A stretch of DNA of 64,000 nt, taken from Amycolatopsis decaplanina DSM 44594. Lineage in GTDB: Bacteria; Actinomycetota; Actinomycetes; Mycobacteriales; Pseudonocardiaceae. The stretch covers positions 310,001 through 374,000 of the forward strand of contig NZ_AOHO01000058.1 in NCBI RefSeq assembly GCF_000342005.1, written 5' to 3'. Positions 58,512 through 64,000 of this stretch are shown here, one piece after another. A program made the position numbers and the translations under genes. Every line of letters starts with the position of its first letter. Position 1 is the first letter of the stretch. The notes beneath the pieces were generated by a model. The model searched no databases, was not told the origin of the DNA, and worked only from the letters and a program-made list of their open reading frames with translations.

Positions 58512-58700
58512 ATGCAGGCGACCGTCGGAGACGAGATCCACGTGCACGGACGCACGGTCGGCTCGGCCGAGCAGCGCGGTGAAATCCTCGAGGTACGCGG
58601 CGAACACGGTGCCCCGCCGTATCTCGTCCGATTCGAGGACGGGCACGAAGGGCTGGTTTTCCCGGGCCCCGACTGCGAAGTCCAGTCTCGCGCCGAGTAG
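58512..58700 (+). CDS. DUF1918 protein
   Basis: A 62-residue protein of the DUF1918 family, a small SH3-like barrel (ATVGDEIHVHGRTVG, RGEILEVRGEHGAPPYLVRFEDGHEGLVFPG). Common in actinobacteria; role not known. ATG 58512 with GGAGGTGA 5 bases upstream. Three bases separate its stop from the convergent MFS stop. Confidence 0.88.
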   Translation: MQATVGDEIHVHGRTVGSAEQRGEILEVRGEHGAPPYLVRFEDGHEGLVFPGPDCEVQSRAE

Positions 58701-58703
58701 GCG

Positions 58704-59873
58704 TCACTCGGCCAATGCGGGCTGCTTCACGCGGCTCCGCCAGCCCGCCACGACCACGGCCGCGCCGATCGCGGTCAGCACCGCCGCGATCTCGGGCAGC
58801 AGGAGCGGCCCGCCGCCGCTGAGCACCGCTCCCCCGACCAGGCCGGAGAGACCGACGCCGAGATAGATCGCGGACGCGTTGAGCGAGAGGACGAGCCCGG
58901 CGTTCTGCTTGGACAGCTCGATCAGCCGGTGCTGGATCGGCGGGTTGACCGACCAGGTGGCCAGGCCCCAGAGGAAGAGAACGACGGCCGCGCCCGCGAC
59001 GGTGGTCGCCACCAGGGGCAGCATCGCGAGTACCACGGTGATGCCGCCGAACACGACGAGCAGCGGTCCCCTGGCGCCCCAGCGGTCGGTCGCGCGGCCG
59101 CCGAGGACGTTGCCGAGCGCACCGCCCGCGCCGTAGACGAACAGCAACAAGCTGACCGTCGTGCCGTGGACGCCCGCGGTGGCGGACAGGACCGGCGAGA
59201 TGAAGGTGTAGACGGAGAACGCGGCGAGGCAGCCGAGCACGGTCGCGCCGAGCATGGCGAGCACACGCGGGTCCTTGGCGACGGTGAACCGTTCGGCCAG
59301 CCGGACCGGAGGTGGCGCGGGGACGGCGGGCAAGACCAGCCGGACGGCGAAGGCGCCGAGGAGCGAGAAGGCCGCGACGAGCGCGAAGACGGCCTGGTAG
59401 CCGACGCTCTGCGAAAGGACGCTGCCGAGCGGGACGCCCAGGATCGTCGCGACGGTGAGCCCGCCGAAGACGAGCGCGACCGCGCGGCCCCGGCGCTCCG
59501 GCGAGGTGAGTTCGGCGGCGACGGTGCTCGCGGCCGGGGTGAAGACCGCCGCGCCGATCGCGGTGACGACGCGCGCGAGGAGCAGGGTCACGTAACCGGG
59601 CGCGAGGGCGGCGAGGGCGTTGCCGATAGCGGTGACGACGAGGGCGGCGACCAGGAGCGTGCGCCGCTCCCAGCGGCCCGTGACCGCGGCGAAGAGCGGT
59701 GAGCCGACCGCGTACGCGATGGCGAAGGCGGTGACCAGCTGGGCGGCGGCCGTCTCGGAGACCGCGAGCTCACCGGTCAGCGCGGGCAGCAGCCCCGCGA
59801 CGACGTAGCCGCTGGTGCCGACCGCGAAGGTGCCGAGCGCCAATACCGCGGTCCTGGGTGGTGCGAAAGTCAT
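58704..59873 (-). CDS. DHA1-type MFS transporter
   Basis: A 389-residue 12-helix major facilitator protein of the AraJ/Cmx-like branch. FAIAYAVGSPLFAAVTGRWERRTLL is motif A, RVVTAIGAAVFTPAASTVAAELTSPERRGRAVALVFGGLTVATILGVPLG covers motifs B/C. Probably a drug exporter. Divergent from an ArsR-type regulator, which may control it; three dispersed repeats lie in the promoter gap. Confidence 0.9.
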   Translation of the reverse strand: MTFAPPRTAVLALGTFAVGTSGYVVAGLLPALTGELAVSETAAAQLVTAFAIAYAVGSPLFAAVTGRWERRTLLVAALVVTAIGNALAALAPGYVTLLLARVVTAIGAAVFTPAASTVAAELTSPERRGRAVALVFGGLTVATILGVPLGSVLSQSVGYQAVFALVAAFSLLGAFAVRLVLPAVPAPPPVRLAERFTVAKDPRVLAMLGATVLGCLAAFSVYTFISPVLSATAGVHGTTVSLLLFVYGAGGALGNVLGGRATDRWGARGPLLVVFGGITVVLAMLPLVATTVAGAAVVLFLWGLATWSVNPPIQHRLIELSKQNAGLVLSLNASAIYLGVGLSGLVGGAVLSGGGPLLLPEIAAVLTAIGAAVVVAGWRSRVKQPALAE

Positions 59874-59898
59874 GGCTCCCCAGCTCCAGACCCCCGGC

Positions 59899-60005
59899 GA
59901 TCGCGGTTAGCCCGCGAAACGCAGGTCGGCGCCGGAGCGCGGTTAGGCCGCGAAACGCAGGTCCGTGCGGCAGGTGACCGGATCGCACTTAGCCCGCGAA
60001 AGTCG
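59899..60005. repeat. Three dispersed palindromic repeats in a divergent promoter
   Basis: Divergent copies at 59899-59927, 59937-59964 and 59981-60005 (GATCGCGGTTAGCCCGCGAAAC type, with altered centres). Unlike other copies they lie between divergent, not convergent, genes. Confidence 0.7.
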
Positions 60006-60086
60006 ACTCGGGGGTCGTTGTTCGATGGTTGTCGTAGTTCGATGGAGACCGTACTACGAACTCGTGGAAAGTTTCGAGTGGCGTCG

Positions 60087-60092
60087 TACTAT
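60087..60092 (+). promoter_or_regulatory. -10 element of the ArsR-type gene
   Basis: TACTAT six bases before GTG 60099 places the probable transcription start on the start codon (leaderless mRNA). No good -35 is visible. Confidence 0.5.
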
Positions 60093-60098
60093 GGACGG

Positions 60099-60416
60099 GT
60101 GGCCGCGACGACCCAGCAGTACGTCTATCCCGATCAGGACGAGATCCGGATCGAGGCGGTCCTGGCCGCGCTCGCGGACCCCGTCAGGCTCGACATGGTC
60201 CGGCAGCTGGCCGAAGCCGGCACCGAGATCTCGTGCAGCGGTTTCGACGTCGCCGTGACGAAGTCCACACTCACCCATCACCTGCGCACGCTGCGCGAAG
60301 CGGGCATCATCATGGGCCGCCAGCAGGGCACCGCCCGCTACAACTCCTTGCGCCGCAACGATCTCGACGAACTCTTCCCCGGCCTGCTCCAGGGAGTGCT
60401 CGCCGCCCGCCGCTGA
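60099..60416 (+). CDS. ArsR-type HTH regulator
   Basis: A 105-residue winged-helix protein. VLAALADPVRLDMVRQLAE begins the domain, KSTLTHHLRTLREAGIIMGRQQGTARYNSLRR is the recognition helix and wing. No arsenic/metal Cys box is present; a lone Cys (ISCSGF) remains. GTG 60099 is selected by the -10 element; earlier starts would run into the promoter. Probably represses the divergent MFS gene. Confidence 0.88.
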   Translation: MAATTQQYVYPDQDEIRIEAVLAALADPVRLDMVRQLAEAGTEISCSGFDVAVTKSTLTHHLRTLREAGIIMGRQQGTARYNSLRRNDLDELFPGLLQGVLAARR

Positions 60417-60570
60417 GGGTGGGCAGCCTCACCCGGAACCGGGATGACAAAGACCCCTTCGATCCGTTGAACTGAACGCAGGACAGCTCGTCGACGTCGG
60501 GGCCGCACGCGCTGTCTTCTTTTGTGTCCGAGACCTAAATCGATTCAGCTCCCCTTCGCGACACTGGGGC

Positions 60571-60586
60571 GAGTAATCGTTTACTC
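60571..60586. promoter_or_regulatory. Operator-like inverted repeat
   Basis: GAGTAA-N4-TTACTC 25 bp before the next MFS start, of the type bound by TetR-family proteins. No TetR gene is near. Confidence 0.45.
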
Positions 60587-60610
60587 ACGTACGACCCTGG
60601 AAGGAGAGCC

Positions 60611-61783
60611 GTGCCCGTCGCGCTGCTCGCGCTCGCCATCGGTGCCTTCGGCATCGGGACCACCGAATTCGTCATGATGGGTGTGCTGCCCGAAGCCGCC
60701 GCCGACTTCGGCGTGTCGATCCCGTCCGCCGGCTACCTCATCTCCGGCTACGCACTGGGCGTCGTGGTCGGCGCCCCGCTGCTCACCGCCGCCGCCGTCC
60801 GGCTGCCACGCAAGACGATGCTGCTGGCGATGATGGGGCTGTTCACGCTCGGCAACACCCTCTTCGCGCTCTCGCCGAACCAGGAGTTCGGTGTCGCCTT
60901 CCGCTTCCTCGCCGGCCTGCCACACGGTGCGTTCTTCGGCGCCGGAGCGGTCGTCGCGTCCAGCCTGGCCAAGCCGGGCGAGCGCGCGAAGGCCGTCTCG
61001 ATGATGTTCATGGGCCTGACCCTGGCGAACGTCGTCGGCGTGCCGCTGGGGACCCTGCTCGGCCAGAAGGTCGGCTGGCGCGCGACCTTCGGCGTCGTCG
61101 CCGTGATCGGCCTGCTCGCCATGGTCGCGATCGCGAAACTGGTCCCCCACCAGGGCAAACCGGTCGAACCGTCGCTGCGCGGCGAACTCGGCGCCTTCCG
61201 CCGTCCGCAGGTGTGGCTCGCGCTCGCGATCGTCACCTTCGGACTCGGCGGCGTGTTCGCCTGCCTGTCCTACATCGCGCCGATGCTGACCGACGTCACC
61301 GGCTACTCGCCGTCGAACGTCACCCTGCTGCTCTCGCTGGCCGGGGTCGGCATGACGATCGGCAACATCCTCGGCGGCAGGCTCGCCGACAAGGCGCTGA
61401 TGCCGAGCCTCTACGTCTCGCTGTTCGGGCTGGCCACGGTGCTGGCGATCTTCACCTTCACCGCGAACGGCAAGGTCGGCGCGGCGGTGACGATCTTCTT
61501 CGTCGGCCTCGCCGGGTTCATGATCGGCCCGATGATGCAGGCCCGGATCATGGAGAAGGCGGGCGGGACGCCGTCGCTGGTCTCCGCGGCCGTGCAGTCG
61601 GCGTTCAACATCGCGAACTCCATCGGCGCCTACCTGGGCGGCCTGGTGATCGCGGGCGGGTTCGGCCTGGTCGCGCCCAACTGGGTCGGTGCGTCGCTGG
61701 CCGTCCTGGGGCTCTCGCTGGCCGTGGTGTCCGGCGGCATGGACCGCCGCGAGGCGCGCCTCGCCCCCGCCATGGCCTCCTGA
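60611..61783 (+). CDS. Cmx/AraJ-type MFS drug exporter
   Basis: A 390-residue, 12-helix transporter. ALAIGAFGIGTTEFVMMGVLPEAAADFGVSIPSAGYLISGYALGVVVGAPLL is characteristic of the Cmx/CmlR chloramphenicol efflux and arabinose-efflux (AraJ) subfamily; FRFLAGLPHGAFFGAGAVVASSL follows. GTG 60611 is preceded by GGAAGGAG. Substrate unknown. It is not divergently paired; the ArsR gene is upstream on the same strand. Confidence 0.92.
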   Translation: MPVALLALAIGAFGIGTTEFVMMGVLPEAAADFGVSIPSAGYLISGYALGVVVGAPLLTAAAVRLPRKTMLLAMMGLFTLGNTLFALSPNQEFGVAFRFLAGLPHGAFFGAGAVVASSLAKPGERAKAVSMMFMGLTLANVVGVPLGTLLGQKVGWRATFGVVAVIGLLAMVAIAKLVPHQGKPVEPSLRGELGAFRRPQVWLALAIVTFGLGGVFACLSYIAPMLTDVTGYSPSNVTLLLSLAGVGMTIGNILGGRLADKALMPSLYVSLFGLATVLAIFTFTANGKVGAAVTIFFVGLAGFMIGPMMQARIMEKAGGTPSLVSAAVQSAFNIANSIGAYLGGLVIAGGFGLVAPNWVGASLAVLGLSLAVVSGGMDRREARLAPAMAS

Positions 61784-61787
61784 CCCT

Positions 61788-62087
61788 TCAGGAGAGGGGG
61801 CCGCCGGTGATCGTGAACGCGATGAACAGGATCAAGACGGAAAGCGCGCCGTAGGTCAGGACGTCGACCGGCTTGCCCCGGATCGCCAGCAGCCCGGCCT
61901 TCGCCTCGGGCAGCGCCGCCCGGAGCAGGCCGGCGAGCAGCAACGCGCCACCGATCAGCGCGGCCCCCTGCCGCCAGTGGTACTGGCCGATCCGCAGGGC
62001 GGCGACGGCCACCACCAGCATCACCAGCAGGAACGGCAGGTGATGGAGCAGTGCCCCACGGTCACGCCGTTGTCCGGCCACCGCCAT
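61788..62087 (-). CDS. DUF3017 membrane protein
   Basis: A 99-residue protein with three hydrophobic segments (HHLPFLLVMLVVAVAALRI, GAALIGGALLLAGLLRAAL, LTYGALSVLILFIAFTI), matching the DUF3017 family, which in actinobacteria often lies next to folD or purine genes. ATG 62087 has GAGGA upstream. Function unknown. Confidence 0.82.
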   Translation of the reverse strand: MAVAGQRRDRGALLHHLPFLLVMLVVAVAALRIGQYHWRQGAALIGGALLLAGLLRAALPEAKAGLLAIRGKPVDVLTYGALSVLILFIAFTITGGPLS

Positions 62088-62240
62088 CAGTCCTCGTCCT
62101 TCAGGGTCTCGCGGGCAACTCGGTTCACGCCATGAGTATCCCGGGTGAGTGACCCGGCAGCAGGTCAGGGCGTCTTCCGGGCTGTCAATAGCGGCAAAAC
62201 CCACATGCGGGGTGCACACGAGCGCGGATACGGTCAAAAT

Positions 62241-64000
62241 GTGACCGTGGCACAACCGACGACTCAGTTGAACGCGACCGAGCAGGACACCCTGGTCAAA
62301 CAGATCGGCCTCGCCCTGCTGCGGGCCGCTCCGCGTGATTGGCGGAAGGTGACCGCCGAGTACCGAGCCGTCGGCAGGTACCACGAGATGACCGGCGAGA
62401 TCATCACGGAGGACGGCACCGCGCACGAATGGGTCGCGACGCACGACATCGCGACGCTGTTCGGCAGGCTCCGCGCCGGGATGTATCGCGATGGCCGCGG
62501 CACCTGGTTCAACGCCCGTTACCAGCTCGACCACCCGTCCAGCTACAACCTCGAGTACAACCGCGACGAGCCGCAGTGGCGCCTCGCGCCGCCTCCGCAG
62601 GCGCTCTCCGACGAACTGCGCATGTTCCCCCGCTCCGAGGAGAACGTGCCCGAATGGCTGATCCGGCGCATGTCCGGACTCGGCCCCGAGCAGCCCGGAC
62701 CGCATTTCCGCATCGCCCGCATCTTCGACACTATCGGCCCGGCCGGGCGTCCGGTGATCAACCGGCCCGACCTGGAGATCGAGGAGCAGGACAGGCTGCT
62801 CGAGTACCTCGACCACGCGCCGCTGGTGGTCACCGAACGCGGCTACGACATCGACCGGCTCGCGCAGACCCCCGAGGCCACCGTCCCGGTCGCCTTCCAC
62901 AGCGACGGGCAGTGGATCTGGCCCGCCGCCGTGAACTTCTACCTGCGCGAGTACGGCGTCTCGCCGGAGCTCGACCTGATCGAGCACGTCCGGCAGAACG
63001 ACTTCGCGCTGCCCGAGGTCGACGCCCCGACGCTGCAGGCCGCGGCGGGATACCTCACCCGGGGGAACCAGCCTCCGCAGCAGCGCCCCAACGGCCCGGG
63101 TGGGCCGGGTGGGCCCAGCAACGGCGTGCCCGCGGGCCCGCCTCCGCAGGGCCCGCCGCAGAACGGCCCGGTGCCGCCTCAGCAGGCCGCGCCCAACCAG
63201 GGTGCTCCCGGGCAGCCCGGCCCCGGTGGCCCCGGTCCGAACCAGGCCGCCGCTCAGCCGCCCGTCCCGCCGCCGCACCAGCAGGGCCCGGACCAGGCCG
63301 CGGCGGCCGCCGCGGCCGCGGCACCGGTCGCCGCGGCGGCGGCCGTCCCCTCCGCCGAGTCCGCCGTCCCGGATCAGGCCGAGCAGGCCCAGCGGTACGA
63401 AAACGACTACGACACCCAGGACTACCAGGCGCAGGACTTCCACGAAGCCGCCGCCGAGCAGCAGTACGAGGACGGCTACGAAGACCCGTACGCGCACGAC
63501 GAGGCGCAGTTCCACGAGTCCGAACAGGACGTCTACGCCGACGAGGCCCGGCAGGACGAGGCGTCGCATCAGCGCGCCGAACCGGAGCCGGAACCGCGGC
63601 TCGCCGACCCGGAGGCCACCACGTACGCGCGGGCCCCTCAGGCCGACGCCTACGAGCAGCCTCACGAGGAAGAGCAGAACGCGTACACCCGGCAGGAAGA
63701 GAACCAGCCGTACGCGCCTCCTGAGGAGGAGACGACCACCGGCTACACGCCGGTCGAGCAGGCCGACGCCGGTCCTGAGCTGCCTCTTCTGACGCACGAC
63801 GCGGAGCCGAACGTTGCGCCCCCGCCGTCGGACACGGAGGTCACGCAGGTCGACGCCCCGCCGCCCGCTCCCGTGGTCCGCCCCGAGCCCGAGCCGCGAC
63901 GCGAGGAAGCCCCGCGCCGCGCGATCCCGGAGCGGCCTCGCGTCGAGCACCCCGTTCCGGTGCTGAACGAACTGCAGGCGAAGCTCGACGACCTCGGCGT
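62241..64000 (+). CDS. TNT-related large protein, 5' part (runs off the window)
   Basis: At least 586 codons open to the end. Residues about 1-135 resemble YezG/TNT-associated immunity-like domains (DWRKVTAEYRAVGRY, NARYQLDHPSSYNLEYN, EWLIRRM); a second globular region (RGYDIDRLAQTPEATVPVAFHSDGQWIWPAAVNFYL) follows to about residue 270. Then come a Pro/Gln/Gly/Ala-rich stretch and a long Glu/Gln/Tyr-rich acidic region. Such proteins in actinobacteria end in a TNT NAD-glycohydrolase domain, which would lie outside this window. GTG 62241 fits a TACGGT -10 six bases upstream. Named with caution. Confidence 0.7.
   Translation, partial: MTVAQPTTQLNATEQDTLVKQIGLALLRAAPRDWRKVTAEYRAVGRYHEMTGEIITEDGTAHEWVATHDIATLFGRLRAGMYRDGRGTWFNARYQLDHPSSYNLEYNRDEPQWRLAPPPQALSDELRMFPRSEENVPEWLIRRMSGLGPEQPGPHFRIARIFDTIGPAGRPVINRPDLEIEEQDRLLEYLDHAPLVVTERGYDIDRLAQTPEATVPVAFHSDGQWIWPAAVNFYLREYGVSPELDLIEHVRQNDFALPEVDAPTLQAAAGYLTRGNQPPQQRPNGPGGPGGPSNGVPAGPPPQGPPQNGPVPPQQAAPNQGAPGQPGPGGPGPNQAAAQPPVPPPHQQGPDQAAAAAAAAAPVAAAAAVPSAESAVPDQAEQAQRYENDYDTQDYQAQDFHEAAAEQQYEDGYEDPYAHDEAQFHESEQDVYADEARQDEASHQRAEPEPEPRLADPEATTYARAPQADAYEQPHEEEQNAYTRQEENQPYAPPEEETTTGYTPVEQADAGPELPLLTHDAEPNVAPPPSDTEVTQVDAPPPAPVVRPEPEPRREEAPRRAIPERPRVEHPVPVLNELQAKLDDLG

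Noticed and set aside
61788..63950. A 720-residue minus-strand frame
   Set aside because: Only its last 99 codons (DUF3017) are real; the rest is antisense to the TNT-related gene and Arg/Val/Leu-rich.
1..64000. tRNA, rRNA, riboswitch or insertion sequence
   Set aside because: Reading both strands I found no cloverleaf with conserved arms, no rRNA segments, no known riboswitch core and no transposase.

Overview
The window is high-GC actinobacterial DNA with GTG starts, a succinate dehydrogenase operon in sdhCDAB order, an SCO4848-type membrane protein and DUF1918/DUF3017 proteins. Gene content and style point to a Pseudonocardiaceae genome, most likely Amycolatopsis; this is an inference, since no rRNA or other species marker is present.

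Left part (1-36.9 kb) is mainly housekeeping and secreted functions. It holds an MFS transporter and adenosine deaminase (0.4-2.8 kb), then a six-gene minus-strand nucleoside uptake and salvage operon (BMP lipoprotein, ABC ATPase, two permeases, cytidine deaminase, thymidine phosphorylase; 4.5-11.3 kb). Next come sdhCDAB (11.9-15.3 kb), a subtilisin, a D,D-carboxypeptidase, a YihY/BrkB protein, tryptophanyl-tRNA synthetase, a trypsin-like protease and a family 19 chitinase with a DasR-like operator pair. A MarR/cupin pair follows, then a HepT/MntA toxin-antitoxin module that seems inserted at the 3' end of an exonuclease III gene. After that are isocitrate dehydrogenase, two paralogous membrane proteins, a DUF2203-methyltransferase fusion, a lipase, and a LysE exporter with its LysR regulator.

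Centre-right (about 36.9-56.4 kb) is a specialised-metabolite cluster. A LmbU-type regulator, an SDR, an EmrB-type exporter and an Rrf2 regulator precede one tightly coupled plus-strand operon (43.3-56.4 kb). The operon encodes class II DAHP synthase, salicylate synthase, a KAS III-like acyltransferase, a salicylate-type AMP ligase, an aryl carrier protein, a duplicated array of cupins, a pyranose-oxidase-like flavoenzyme, a DegT-type aminotransferase, a 2-epi-5-epi-valiolone synthase fused to a cupin, a CetB-like VOC epimerase and a last cupin. The reading is that sedoheptulose 7-phosphate is cyclised, epimerised, oxidised and aminated to a C7N aminocyclitol, while chorismate becomes salicylate, is loaded on the carrier and is moved to the amine. 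An N-salicyloyl aminocyclitol of the epoxyquinomicin type (non-chlorinated, since no halogenase is seen) is the best guess.

Right end (56.4-64 kb) carries a GNAT protein, a spermidine-synthase-like protein, a TrmH remnant, DUF1918, two MFS transporters, an ArsR-type regulator, DUF3017 and the start of a large TNT-related protein that leaves the window.

Two families of dispersed non-coding elements recur. One is a roughly 25-bp palindrome around GCGTTTAGC-N-GCTAAACGC. The other is a set of long perfect hairpins sharing GTGAAGGCC at the stem, mostly between convergent genes. No tRNA, rRNA, CRISPR array or transposase was recognised.
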